Source: Sphingobacterium puteale (lineage in GTDB: Bacteria; Bacteroidota; Bacteroidia; Sphingobacteriales; Sphingobacteriaceae). Taken from it: DNA of 64,000 nucleotides. Made by a program: the position numbers and the translations under genes. This document shows, piece by piece, positions 42,808-52,748 of this stretch; the stretch's first letter is position 1; each line of letters begins with the position of its first letter. Location: positions 1 to 64,000 of the forward strand of contig NZ_RBWS01000005.1 in NCBI RefSeq assembly GCF_003627955.1, read 5' to 3'. The notes under the pieces were generated by a model. That model ran no database searches, had not been told where the DNA came from, and saw nothing but the letters and a program-made list of their open reading frames with translations.

Positions 42808-45800
42808 ATGAAACAACATGTGCTCACAACGTTGTGTCTCATAGCCTGTAGTTCGATGCAGTCTTTATATGCACAACAGATTCAGATTGCTGGGAAAATC
42901 ACAGACAGCAATGGAAATCCCGTCGGTGGAGTTACCATAAATGTCAAAGGATCCAGCCAAGGAACATCAACCAACGAACAAGGCTTATTCACGCTCAATG
43001 CAAATTCAAATGCCACACTAATACTATCTGCTGTTGGCTATAATGCGCAGGAGGTTCAGGTTAATGGCCGGAAAACGATCAGTATTACACTCGTCAGCAA
43101 CGAACAAGCCTTAGATGAGGTGGTTGTAACTGCATTAGGAATCAAACGTTCCCAAAAGTCCATTGGTTATTCCGCACAACAAGTCAAAGGAGATGATCTA
43201 ACATTTACAAAAGAAACCAATGTGTTAGGTTCCTTAGCAGGAAAAGTTGCCGGCGCACAAGTAACGGGATCTTCTGGCGCAAATTTGGGTGGAACACAAA
43301 AAATCAAGATCCGTGGCGTTAACTCAGTTACAGGTGGAGGCCAACCGCTTATGGTCATCGACGGCACTCCAATCTCAAATTCGAATTTCAGTAGTTCAAC
43401 TGGTAATGGTGTAGACCTTGGAAATGTTGGACAAGATATAAATCCTGAAGATATCGAAACAATCAACGTTCTGAAAGGTCCTACGGCTTCCGCTTTATAT
43501 GGTATGCGGGGACAATACGGAGTAATCATGATTACTACCAAGAAAGGAAAAAAGGGTCCTAAAAAAATTGATATCGGCTTTAACTCCGCTACTTCATGGG
43601 AGAAAACAGGCAATTTTATGCCCCTTCAAAATATATATGGTGTCGGTAATAATCAGACTTTCCTGAAATTAGCATCCGGAGAGTACTATGTCAATGGCAA
43701 TGACGAATCTTGGGGACCAAAAATGGATGGAACTCCTGTTCGCATGTATTATAGCTTTTATCCTCAAGATGTTGATTTCGGCAAAACTACCCCTTTTTCT
43801 CCTCAACCCAATAACATAAAGGACTTCTATAATACGGGATTCACAACAAACAATGGTCTGACGATTGCTGGCGGTAATGAAAATGCCGCAATCCGCTTTA
43901 GCTATAATAACACCTATATCAAAGGTGTTATTCCTAATACCTCCCTAAAGAGAAATAATTTTGGCTTAAACGGGACATTGGACATCACATCCAAACTGCT
44001 TGTTGGAGCTAATATCAATTACGCAAATAATAATGGACAAAGACCTGTTCAAGGTTATCAGGGATCATTCACTGGTGCTACACAATGGTTTCAACGTAAC
44101 ATTGATATTAATAGGCTCCGAAATTATAAATATGCAGACGGCACAATATTAAATTGGAACGTAAATCCGAATACATCCACAGGAATAATTACAAATAACA
44201 AACCCTCAGACTGGAACAATCCATTTTTTGACGCATACGAAAATCTAAACAATGACTCACGCGATCGGGTATTTGGAGATGTTAACGTATCCTACAAAAT
44301 TTTTGACAATCTAAAGGTTTCAGGTTTTGTAAGAAAAGATTTCTTTACACAAAACCTCAGCAGTAGAACCGCATTTGGAGGTCGGTTAGATGAAGCATTT
44401 TCTGTAGGAAAATATCAAAATGATGAGAGCAATTATGAGTTTTTAGCAGAATACAATAACAAGTGGAATGATTTTTCGCTAAATGCTAATTTAGGTACCA
44501 ATATTTATACCCGCGACTATTCTTATGTTTCGCAAGCTACCGTTGGAGGTTTGGCAACGAGGGGATTTTATAATATTGCGGCATCTATTGACCGTCCGGA
44601 AACAACTTCCTATAAGTTGAAAAAACAAATCCGGTCACTGTATGCAATGGCCTCTTTCGGTTATAAGGATATCTACTTTATAGACGCATCAATTCGTCAG
44701 GACGTGTCTTCAGCATTACCTAAAAACAACAATTCTTATGTTTATCCATCGGTTTCCGGATCTTTCCTATTTAGCGAATTATTCGATTCCAAAGTACTAT
44801 CTTTTGGTAAATTGAGAGCTTCCTATGCGATTGCGGGTTCTGATGTAGATCCTTATTCTGCACTTTTGAACTATCAAATGGGTACGGCCTACAAAACCAG
44901 TACAGGAACAATTACAACCGTCTCTGTCCCAGATAAACTAAAAAATGCAAATCTAGAACCATCTTTTGCCCATACCTTTGAGATCGGTACAGACCTCAAA
45001 TTTTTCAATGACCGTTTAGGACTTGATTTCACTTATTACCAACAGCGTAATAAAAAACAAGTTATTGATCTATCTCAGTCATCAGCTACCGGATATGAAT
45101 CTGAATTTGTAAATGCTGGGGATATTGAGAACAATGGTATCGAAATATCGCTTTCTGGAACACCTGCGAAATCAGCCAACTTCACTTGGAACACCACCTT
45201 AAATTTTGCAAGAAACAACAGTAAGATCCACGAATTGATCGACAATATTAATTCTTACCAGCTGGATTTAAACACCTATTCTAGTCAAACGGTTTATTTA
45301 AGAGCAGACAGAGGAAAAGCATTCGGTACATTGATCGGTCCGGGTTATTTACGTGATCAAGCAACAGGAAAAATATTATTGGACGCCAATAATATGCCGA
45401 TCCAAGAACTGAACAAAGATTTCGGTTCTGTTCTACCCAATTTTACCGGTGGTTTCTTAAATTCAATCCGATATAAAAACATCGATTTTAATGCCATGAT
45501 AGACTTCCAATCTGGAGGTAAATTCTTTAGCTGGTCTAAAATGCTCGCCGTAAAATCTGGACAGGCAGAAGAGACTGCGGCAATGAATAGTAAAGGCAAA
45601 AATGTACGCGATCCATTAGCCGATGGTGGTGGTTACGAAATTTCTGGTATTTCACAAGCTACAGGGGAAGCTGTCAATGCATTTGTCGATGCAAGAAGTT
45701 ATTTTAGAAACCAGATCGGAACTAAATTTTACGAAGAATGGTTGTTCAATGCCTCTTATATAAAATTGAGAGAAGTAAGCCTAGGGTATACATTTTCTGA

Positions 45801-45999
45801 AAATACATTAAAGAAAACACCATTTAAATCTATCCGTATTGCTGCTATTGCAAGAAACCCATGGATGATCTGGCAAAAGGCTCCGAAAGGAATTGATCCT
45901 TCCGAACTTTCTATGGGAAGTGCATCCATCAGCTGGATCGAGAAAGGGGAATTACAAACAGTACGTTCTTATGGGGTAAACCTAAGCTTTAAATTCTAA
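42808..45999 (+). CDS. SusC/RagA-family TonB-linked outer-membrane protein
   Basis: The 1063-residue protein has a signal peptide ending in LYAQQ, a carboxypeptidase-like regulatory domain (GKITDSNGNPVGGVTINVKG, residues 28-105), the SusC plug starting with LDEVVVTALGIKRSQKS, and the barrel ending in SYGVNLSFKF. It forms a TonB-driven outer-membrane channel with the SusD lipoprotein encoded 4 bp later. Its place directly after the NlpC/P60 and epimerase genes suggests that it imports murein peptides or other peptides (inference). No sigma/anti-sigma pair lies next to it. Confidence 0.92.
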   Translation: MKQHVLTTLCLIACSSMQSLYAQQIQIAGKITDSNGNPVGGVTINVKGSSQGTSTNEQGLFTLNANSNATLILSAVGYNAQEVQVNGRKTISITLVSNEQALDEVVVTALGIKRSQKSIGYSAQQVKGDDLTFTKETNVLGSLAGKVAGAQVTGSSGANLGGTQKIKIRGVNSVTGGGQPLMVIDGTPISNSNFSSSTGNGVDLGNVGQDINPEDIETINVLKGPTASALYGMRGQYGVIMITTKKGKKGPKKIDIGFNSATSWEKTGNFMPLQNIYGVGNNQTFLKLASGEYYVNGNDESWGPKMDGTPVRMYYSFYPQDVDFGKTTPFSPQPNNIKDFYNTGFTTNNGLTIAGGNENAAIRFSYNNTYIKGVIPNTSLKRNNFGLNGTLDITSKLLVGANINYANNNGQRPVQGYQGSFTGATQWFQRNIDINRLRNYKYADGTILNWNVNPNTSTGIITNNKPSDWNNPFFDAYENLNNDSRDRVFGDVNVSYKIFDNLKVSGFVRKDFFTQNLSSRTAFGGRLDEAFSVGKYQNDESNYEFLAEYNNKWNDFSLNANLGTNIYTRDYSYVSQATVGGLATRGFYNIAASIDRPETTSYKLKKQIRSLYAMASFGYKDIYFIDASIRQDVSSALPKNNNSYVYPSVSGSFLFSELFDSKVLSFGKLRASYAIAGSDVDPYSALLNYQMGTAYKTSTGTITTVSVPDKLKNANLEPSFAHTFEIGTDLKFFNDRLGLDFTYYQQRNKKQVIDLSQSSATGYESEFVNAGDIENNGIEISLSGTPAKSANFTWNTTLNFARNNSKIHELIDNINSYQLDLNTYSSQTVYLRADRGKAFGTLIGPGYLRDQATGKILLDANNMPIQELNKDFGSVLPNFTGGFLNSIRYKNIDFNAMIDFQSGGKFFSWSKMLAVKSGQAEETAAMNSKGKNVRDPLADGGGYEISGISQATGEAVNAFVDARSYFRNQIGTKFYEEWLFNASYIKLREVSLGYTFSENTLKKTPFKSIRIAAIARNPWMIWQKAPKGIDPSELSMGSASISWIEKGELQTVRSYGVNLSFKF

Positions 46000-46003
46000 A
46001 ATC

Positions 46004-47461
46004 ATGAAACAGTTATCATTATTAAAATATGCCCTCGTTTTTACCGCTATAACGACGATGGTATCATGCAGCAAAAAATTTGACGATTCATATTATATAG
46101 ATCCAAATAACCCTTCCACTGCGACAGGCATGCAATTATTGGCGAATGCAGAGTTCTTTCTATCAGGAACGAGTGCCAATACGGCTAATCAGATGGGGGT
46201 TCATTATCCTCAGTACTTATCATTAACGACATATACAGACAACTCTAGGTATATATCAACCAATTTAAATTTTGAAAGTTGGTATAAGGGTCCGTTAAAA
46301 AATATTCAGGAAGTAAAGGATAAAGCTAGAAATGGAAAATTAAGTGAATCAGAGGGCAGCGCTGTGAACCAAATTGCACTAGCTAATATCTTGGAATCCT
46401 ATTTTATGTTGCATATGACCGATCGTTGGGGAGATTTACCTTATAGCGATGCACTCAAGGGTAGTCAGAATCGTCTTCCTAAATATGATACACAGAAAGA
46501 AATCTACACTAGCCTCTTCAAACAGCTTAAAGAGGCAAGCGCAAACCTAGATCCCAATGCCACATTAAAAAATGAGATCATCTTCAATGGCAATATGAGC
46601 AAATGGAAGAAAGTCGGCAATTCGATTCGTCTTCTTATGGCACTCCGTTTGTCTAAAGTGGATGCCACTTGGGGTAAACAGGAATTTGTCAGCGCCTTAG
46701 CAGACGGAGTCATGGCTTCTAATACTGACAATTTTGCCTACCCACATTTGGCGGAAAAGGATCATGAAAATTTCTGGTATAATTCCTTCACACGTCTTGA
46801 ACGTCAGTGGTTTGCACTGAGTAAGCCCTTAGTGGACTATATGAAACCTAAAAATGACCCGCGTTTGCCTATTTATGGTGATAAAAATCAATCTGGGGAA
46901 TATGTTGGTTTAGAATATGGAAAAGCGGCTGGAAATTCGGGTGATATTCCGGGAATATCGTTATTGGGAGCAAAGCTTAGGCAGCAAAATTCTCCAGTCA
47001 ATCTGGTTACTTACCCACAAGTACTGTTTGCAATGGCGGAAGCTGCGAAATTAGGTTGGATAAGCGGGGGTGATGCTGTTGCTGAAACCAACTATAAAAA
47101 TGCGATCAAAGAATCAATTAATTTATGGACTGCCAACGCGACCTCTGCTTCTGCCATCGACGCTTATATTAATCAACCCGCTGTCGCCTATTCCGCGGCT
47201 ACGGCCATACAGCAGATAGCCGAGCAACGTTGGATCCATCTTTTCTTAAATGGGTATGAGGCATGGGCAGAATGGCGAAGGACAGGTTTCCCTGTATTAA
47301 CGGCACCAGCCGGAGCTAACGGGAATCTGATCCCACGCAGAGAAGGTTACCCTACCCAGGAGGCATCAAATAATACAGTGAACTACAATGCCGCTGTTGC
47401 AGCTTTCCCATATGGAGGTGCTGACGGCCTTAATGCAAGAGTATGGTGGGATAAACCATAA
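46004..47461 (+). CDS. SusD/RagB-family lipoprotein (SusD-like_2 type)
   Basis: The 485-residue lipoprotein has a lipobox at TTMVSCSKK (Cys about residue 22). Its layout is that of the SusD-like_2 group: an early DPNNPSTATGMQLL, a Trp-rich middle (MTDRWGDLPYSDALKG), and EQRWIHLFLNGYEAWAEWRRTGFP near the end. It is the surface-exposed lid of the SusC channel encoded immediately upstream. The group is common in peptide-type SusCD systems. A long palindromic terminator follows the stop. Confidence 0.9.
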   Translation: MKQLSLLKYALVFTAITTMVSCSKKFDDSYYIDPNNPSTATGMQLLANAEFFLSGTSANTANQMGVHYPQYLSLTTYTDNSRYISTNLNFESWYKGPLKNIQEVKDKARNGKLSESEGSAVNQIALANILESYFMLHMTDRWGDLPYSDALKGSQNRLPKYDTQKEIYTSLFKQLKEASANLDPNATLKNEIIFNGNMSKWKKVGNSIRLLMALRLSKVDATWGKQEFVSALADGVMASNTDNFAYPHLAEKDHENFWYNSFTRLERQWFALSKPLVDYMKPKNDPRLPIYGDKNQSGEYVGLEYGKAAGNSGDIPGISLLGAKLRQQNSPVNLVTYPQVLFAMAEAAKLGWISGGDAVAETNYKNAIKESINLWTANATSASAIDAYINQPAVAYSAATAIQQIAEQRWIHLFLNGYEAWAEWRRTGFPVLTAPAGANGNLIPRREGYPTQEASNNTVNYNAAVAAFPYGGADGLNARVWWDKP

Positions 47462-47484
47462 CGTATTCTCCTGCATTAATTCAT

Positions 47485-47540
47485 TAGCATTTCAAAAAAG
47501 CCCATAAGCAATATTGCTTATGGGCTTTTTTGAAATGCTA
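47485..47540. terminator. 28-bp perfect palindrome, bidirectional terminator
   Basis: Positions 47485-47512 and 47513-47540 are exact reverse complements with no spacer. The centre includes GCCCATAAGCAAT/ATTGCTTATGGGC, flanked by AAAAAA and TTTTTT, so both convergent SusD transcripts end here with a strong stem and a T tract. Perfect symmetry over 56 bp is longer than needed for termination. Confidence 0.88.
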
Positions 47541-47553
47541 TTTGAGCTACTTT

Positions 47554-49152
47554 TTACTGACCTTGTCCCTTGAACGGATTTTGATCAGCTTCTTTCAAAG
47601 CCGTATTTCGCGTCATTTCCAACTGCGGAATTTGACAGATAAAGCGATAATCGTTCGAAGGGAGTGTTCCTGTAGGATTTGGACTCTTCGGATCATAACC
47701 GTCCAGGTTGGACATTCCCCAGGTATAATGCCCTTCCACATAGCTTGGTGTCTCCTGAATACGTACCAAAGGCTTTTGCAGGCGAAGCAGATCATATAAA
47801 CCGGTCACTCCTTCACAGAGTAATTCTTTACGTCGCTCCACATAAATCGCCTCTAGTAGGTTCTGTCCCGCCGCTGCCGTAGTCAGGTTCTTCACCCCTC
47901 GGGCTGCCTGTAGACGATTCAGATAAGTAAGCCCCATCCCATTATTTAAATGCGCCGCAGCCTCTGCCATAATCAACAGCATCTCCGAACCACGCATCAG
48001 CGTAACTTCTGGTCTCGTATTTCCTTGTACAGCACCGTTTGCATCGCCATAATGTTTGTATTTATCATAAGCCCATTTTGTAGACCATTCTTTATTTGCA
48101 TTTTTCGTACGTTTCCAGAATTGATAACGGTCCTCCGTCTTTTCAAATAATTTTTCATATTGTCCATCGGCAAAGAAATCCAGGAAGGCGTAAATCGGCC
48201 CATCGGTATAACCTTCACCATACTTCTCATCCTGGTTGTACCAAAAGTTAAACTGGGTACCACCGCCTAAATTGTTGGTAGCGGTAAACTTCATCGCCCA
48301 GACAACTTCCGGATAAGCATTGCTGATCGCATCATCAAAACCGCTACGATATTGATCGCGTGTCATCAGTTTGTTATATTTATTATAGACTGATGTCGCC
48401 TCAGTCAAGGCCCCCTGCCAATTGTTCATCACCAGATAAACTCTAGCCAATTGCCCAGAAACGATGTCCTCATTAATCGTCCATTTATCTGCACGATCGA
48501 ATCCGTTTAACAGTTTTTTTGCATCTCCTAAATCAACTAGAATCTGATCATAAACCTGCTGAACGGTGGCTCTAGGTAAGTTGATATCCTCTTTCGGATC
48601 CAAACGTAATATGACGCCTTTTTTCTGCTTGGCGATCATATAAGTCTGTTGATAATTCTGGATCAGATGAAAGTAACAGATTCCTCTTATCGCTTTTGCC
48701 TGACCGAGAATCTGATTTTTTGTAGCCTGATCGCCCTGTGCTGCTGGTATGGCGTGGATAATTTTATTGGTCTGGTTGATAATTTTATACATCATCGTCC
48801 AAATTGCATCCGAGGTACCTGTAGTCTGCGTCCTTGATGCTTCATATTTATAGGTATCCACCTGGTTGCCGCCCATATTTGTATGGCTGACAATATCAGC
48901 TCCGCCAAGATCAACATACATCTGTAATCCTGGTAAGCCTGCATAAACACGGTCCCCACCCTGGTCATTAAAATAAAGTTGTCGGTAGGCGGAAGTCAGC
49001 ACCATCTGCAACTGTCCCGCACTGGATAATGCCGTTCCTTCTTCGGTATCGACAGAAGTATTGGTATCCAAAAAGTCCTTACAGCTCCCCATAAAAAGTA
49101 ATGACGAGGCTAAAATTGTAAAATTTATAGTTTTGAATATCTTTTTCATCAA
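47554..49152 (-). CDS. RagB/SusD-family outer-membrane lipoprotein
   Basis: The 532-residue lipoprotein has its lipobox at LLFMGSCKDF (Cys about 24). The SusD fold is shown by DTNTSVDTEEGTALSSAGQLQMVL near the start, GQAKAIRGICYFHLIQNYQQTYM in the middle and IYVERRKELLCEGVTGLYDLLRLQKP near the end. It partners the SusC protein encoded 106 bp upstream on the same strand. The pair faces the first SusCD pair tail to tail across the palindromic terminator. Confidence 0.92.
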   Translation of the reverse strand: MMKKIFKTINFTILASSLLFMGSCKDFLDTNTSVDTEEGTALSSAGQLQMVLTSAYRQLYFNDQGGDRVYAGLPGLQMYVDLGGADIVSHTNMGGNQVDTYKYEASRTQTTGTSDAIWTMMYKIINQTNKIIHAIPAAQGDQATKNQILGQAKAIRGICYFHLIQNYQQTYMIAKQKKGVILRLDPKEDINLPRATVQQVYDQILVDLGDAKKLLNGFDRADKWTINEDIVSGQLARVYLVMNNWQGALTEATSVYNKYNKLMTRDQYRSGFDDAISNAYPEVVWAMKFTATNNLGGGTQFNFWYNQDEKYGEGYTDGPIYAFLDFFADGQYEKLFEKTEDRYQFWKRTKNANKEWSTKWAYDKYKHYGDANGAVQGNTRPEVTLMRGSEMLLIMAEAAAHLNNGMGLTYLNRLQAARGVKNLTTAAAGQNLLEAIYVERRKELLCEGVTGLYDLLRLQKPLVRIQETPSYVEGHYTWGMSNLDGYDPKSPNPTGTLPSNDYRFICQIPQLEMTRNTALKEADQNPFKGQGQ

Positions 49153-49258
49153 AATATTTTTTTAAATAATAAAACGATCATTAGGCACGAACATGGCCGT
49201 GATGATACGTGCCAAGCACATGAGCGCCTTCTATAGTTTTTTGTCGATTTATTCCGTC

Positions 49259-52200
49259 TTAAAATGTCACCTGTAATCCACCGGTATAGATTCTTCTCGC
49301 CCCTTGTCGACCATTGTCCGTATCTGCATTACCGTTATAGTTATTACCAGACAGACCTGTTTCTGGCTCGGTATATCGATTTTTTGCGGAGCCGAAAGTC
49401 AATAGATTATCCGCAGATACGAAAAACCTGACATTCGCCAGCCCCAATCTTTGCAAGGTACTTTTAGGAATGGAATAACCGAGCGTAATATTGCGCAGAC
49501 GTACATAGTCATTGTCGAAAATATAAAAATCGGAAGCCCTGCGTGTCGAAGCATAATTATCATCTGACCACTTTGGCAGAAGTGCGTGATCCCCCGGTTT
49601 ACGCCAGCGATCCTGAACCAGCTCCTGAGTCACCCCTACACCGCCACGGAGTGTACTACGCTCAGAATAAGAATAATCATACATCTTTCCACCAAGCGAA
49701 TAGTAGAACATAAAGGAGAAATCCAATCCATGCACTTTAAAACTATTGGTCAATGAACCATATACTTTTGGCAATGCCGAACCGATCCACTGATAATCAT
49801 CGGAGGTAACCTCACCAACATAGTCTTCAGAAATCTTCCAGCCCCCTTTATCATCCTTCACCCAATATTGCATATTACCATTATCCGGATTAACGCCGGC
49901 ATTCTTCACCATGTAGAAATCATATAAGGAATGTCCCTCTTCAAGGCGGTAACCCGCCCCCCGGTTATTAAATGTGAAAGCTCCACTAGGTAGATAGGTG
50001 ACCTCATTTTTTAAGGTCGATAGGTTGCCATCAACTTTCCAGTTAAAATGATCTTTTCTGAAAATATCAGCGCCTAAAGAGAACTCGAATCCGCTATTTT
50101 GCAGATTACCAAGATTCATATTCTGTCCGTTCGCAGCACCTGCCTGTGCCGACAGCGGAAATTCTTTATAGAAAAGTAGATCGGACGAATTTCTGGAATA
50201 GTACTCAATCGTTCCATAAAAACGTTTTAAGAATGCGAAATCGGCAGCAACATTAAACTGCTTATTTCTCTCCCATTGCAGATCGGGGGCAGCAACAGTC
50301 TTAGGATTTAACCCCGGCAATCCATAGAGATTATCGGCACTATAATAGGCCTGATAAGCGTATAAGAATTCGCCTCCTGCTACACCATTTAGCTGACGTT
50401 GAATCAATCGGTCGTTTCCTGTAGTACCATAACTGCTACGGAACGATAAATTATCCAGCCAGGTCGCTTCTTTTAAGAAATTCTCCTTTGATATCTTCCA
50501 CGAAAGACCACCCGATAGGAAGTTCCCCCAGCGATTATTCGGATGAAAACGAGAGGATCCATCGCGTCTGAAAGAGACCGACGCAAAGTATTTGTCATCA
50601 TAATTGTAATCTACTTTAGCCAAATAAGATAATAAGGCATAACGGTCTTTGTATGAACCAACAGACCAGTTTGTTGTTGTTGAAGTCAGTTCATATTGCC
50701 CAAGCTGCATAATACCTTCACCATAGCCATTATCGCCCACAACATTTCTGGTATAGGATTCCTGACCTGCCAAAGCAGATAGATGATGCGTACCAAAATC
50801 TTGCTCCCAGGTCAAAATATTATTGAATGTAACAGCACGTGTTTCGTTATTTACTCTACCCGCGCTTCCACCACTGGTCAATACGCTAGTCCCATAAGGG
50901 GCCTGTTGACCGGGGCCATGCACTGCCGAACCGTAAGTAAACTCTTTATAAACATTATTATCTATGCTAATGCTTGATTTAAAATTTAAGTTGTAGGGCA
51001 ATTTAATCCCCGCAAAATAACGGGCTGAGATCATATTACGCTGGTTATTGGTAAATCCTTCATCATTTGGATTGTCCCAGTAATCACCGCCATTATTCAA
51101 CACATGGATTCCAAAAAAGTTATTACCGTAAGTACCATAGTCATACATGCGCCGTCCGGTCTTTTCTGAATACACCCAATCCGTATTGTCCGCGTTCCGC
51201 AACCAGGGTGAGGTCAATGTTGTACTAAAATCCAGGGCCCTGCTTGCTCCGGATAGATTTTGTCTGGAAGAAGAAAAAGACATGTTTCCTCCCAACTGCA
51301 ACCAATCGGTCACCTGCGAAGTCACGTTCGCCCTGAAACCATAGCGTTTAAAATATTGGTTCATCGCATAACCTTTATCATCCAGATAATTTGATGATAA
51401 GAAATAATTGGTTTTCCCATCACCTGCGGTCCCGCTCACATCCAGATTATACTCCTGTCTCAATTTACGGGAGAATACGGCGCCGTAATAATCATAGTCA
51501 GATTCGTTCCAGATTTTTTGGAGTTTGGGATTTATATAAGCGTTGCCATTGCCATCATGAAGCACATAATTTTCATTGATATCCTTAAATGGAGAAACAT
51601 ACACACCGGCACTGCTTTTTTTCAGTAATTTACCGAGCACATTCGCTGAAGCCCAGTCTCCAGCCTCTTTAGAAGTCCTGTTATAACGATAAAATTGGTC
51701 GTTATACATTCCCTCCCAGGTATTTAGAAGTTGTTCTTCAGGCGTAGCTTTGGTTGGGTTCCCAATAGCATTGTCTGAAGTCCCCCAAGCGGATTTAAAG
51801 TTCAATGTGGGTTTAGCACTTTTACCTTTTTTGGTAGTGATTACGATAACACCGTTGGCCGCCCTTGATCCGTAAAGCGATGAAGCCGCCGCATCTTTCA
51901 ATACGGTAATGGATTCAATATCGGAAGGAGCAATAGATGTTAATTGGCCATCGTATGGCATACCATCCACCACATACAATGGATTGGATGAACCGCTCAT
52001 GGAACTGATCCCGCGAATCTGAATGCGTGAATCACCACCCGGGTTACCTTCGTTGTTAGTTACATTGACCCCTGGGCTCATCCCTTGGAGGGTTTCAGCA
52101 AATCCCGAACCGCCTATTTTTTCCAGCTGTTCCTTTTTAACTACAGTCGCGGATCCTGTGAAAGTCGACTTTTTTGTCGTACCATAGGCTACGACCATCA

Positions 52201-52558
52201 CTTCATCCAAATCGGTTGATGTGGCATCTAGAGAAATAGACAGATTTGATTGGCCTTCATATTTCACTTCTTTAGATCCATAGCCTACGTAGGATACGAC
52301 GATAATCGATCCGGGATTCAGTTTACTTAATTTGAAACGCCCTTGCTGATCGGTATAGGTCGCTATCGCAGATCCTTTAACACTGACAGAAGCCCCTACA
52401 ATGGGTCCGTTCTTATCGCTGACTCGACCGGTAATCTCCTGTTGTGTGACTTTGTACTCAATTGTATTTGCAGTATTCGGCATAGCATGTACACCGAATG
52501 CATATCCACTTGACGCTACTAAAGTCAATGCGAAAAATAATTTTGTTTTCTCTGACAT
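49259..52558 (-). CDS. SusC/RagA-family TonB-linked outer-membrane protein
   Basis: The 1099-residue protein has an N-terminal signal (LFFALTLVASSGYAFGVHA), a regulatory domain (GRVSDKNGPIVGASVSVKG, about 43-115), the SusC plug beginning LDEVMVVAYGTTKKSTFTGS with SITVLKDAAASSLYGSRAANGVIVI, and a barrel ending in YTGGLQVTF. It is paired with the following SusD gene. A very good promoter match lies 55-85 bp upstream. It shares the region with a carboxypeptidase pair on the same strand, so a peptide substrate is likely (inference). Confidence 0.92.
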   Translation of the reverse strand: MSEKTKLFFALTLVASSGYAFGVHAMPNTANTIEYKVTQQEITGRVSDKNGPIVGASVSVKGSAIATYTDQQGRFKLSKLNPGSIIVVSYVGYGSKEVKYEGQSNLSISLDATSTDLDEVMVVAYGTTKKSTFTGSATVVKKEQLEKIGGSGFAETLQGMSPGVNVTNNEGNPGGDSRIQIRGISSMSGSSNPLYVVDGMPYDGQLTSIAPSDIESITVLKDAAASSLYGSRAANGVIVITTKKGKSAKPTLNFKSAWGTSDNAIGNPTKATPEEQLLNTWEGMYNDQFYRYNRTSKEAGDWASANVLGKLLKKSSAGVYVSPFKDINENYVLHDGNGNAYINPKLQKIWNESDYDYYGAVFSRKLRQEYNLDVSGTAGDGKTNYFLSSNYLDDKGYAMNQYFKRYGFRANVTSQVTDWLQLGGNMSFSSSRQNLSGASRALDFSTTLTSPWLRNADNTDWVYSEKTGRRMYDYGTYGNNFFGIHVLNNGGDYWDNPNDEGFTNNQRNMISARYFAGIKLPYNLNFKSSISIDNNVYKEFTYGSAVHGPGQQAPYGTSVLTSGGSAGRVNNETRAVTFNNILTWEQDFGTHHLSALAGQESYTRNVVGDNGYGEGIMQLGQYELTSTTTNWSVGSYKDRYALLSYLAKVDYNYDDKYFASVSFRRDGSSRFHPNNRWGNFLSGGLSWKISKENFLKEATWLDNLSFRSSYGTTGNDRLIQRQLNGVAGGEFLYAYQAYYSADNLYGLPGLNPKTVAAPDLQWERNKQFNVAADFAFLKRFYGTIEYYSRNSSDLLFYKEFPLSAQAGAANGQNMNLGNLQNSGFEFSLGADIFRKDHFNWKVDGNLSTLKNEVTYLPSGAFTFNNRGAGYRLEEGHSLYDFYMVKNAGVNPDNGNMQYWVKDDKGGWKISEDYVGEVTSDDYQWIGSALPKVYGSLTNSFKVHGLDFSFMFYYSLGGKMYDYSYSERSTLRGGVGVTQELVQDRWRKPGDHALLPKWSDDNYASTRRASDFYIFDNDYVRLRNITLGYSIPKSTLQRLGLANVRFFVSADNLLTFGSAKNRYTEPETGLSGNNYNGNADTDNGRQGARRIYTGGLQVTF

Positions 52559-52610
52559 AATTAGTGGGATGGTTTTAAGTTAGTCTCTCTTACTTAGTAG
52601 ATTCTAGCGC

Positions 52611-52641
52611 CAAATATAGATTAATTAGAATTGAATGTAAA
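52611..52641 (-). promoter_or_regulatory. -33/-7 promoter for the second SusC gene of the locus
   Basis: On the minus strand TTTA (52641-52638), a 19-bp spacer and TATATTTG (52618-52611) match the Bacteroidota promoter, with an exact -7 box and one change in the -33 box. Initiation near 52605 would leave a leader of about 46 nt. Confidence 0.55.
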
Positions 52642-52687
52642 ATTTTTGTTGTATTTTAATTAATTCCGAACAAGGCATAAAAAAGAC

Positions 52688-52720
52688 AAAAAAACAAAAA
52701 AGCCCATTGAATTATGGGCT
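52688..52720 (-). terminator. Terminator after the M14 carboxypeptidase gene
   Basis: On the minus strand AGCCCAT and ATGGGCT (52720-52714 with 52707-52701) form a 7-bp stem with a 6-nt loop, followed by TTTTTTG and more T residues. It ends the dihydroorotase-S66-M14 transcript before the next SusC promoter. Confidence 0.75.
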
Positions 52721-52748
52721 ATTTATTACTTCAAGCGATAAAACAGTA

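Noticed and set aside
43167..43613. 148-codon minus-strand ORF within SusC
   Set aside because: Antisense shadow of the plug domain; Pro/Thr-rich composition typical of such frames.
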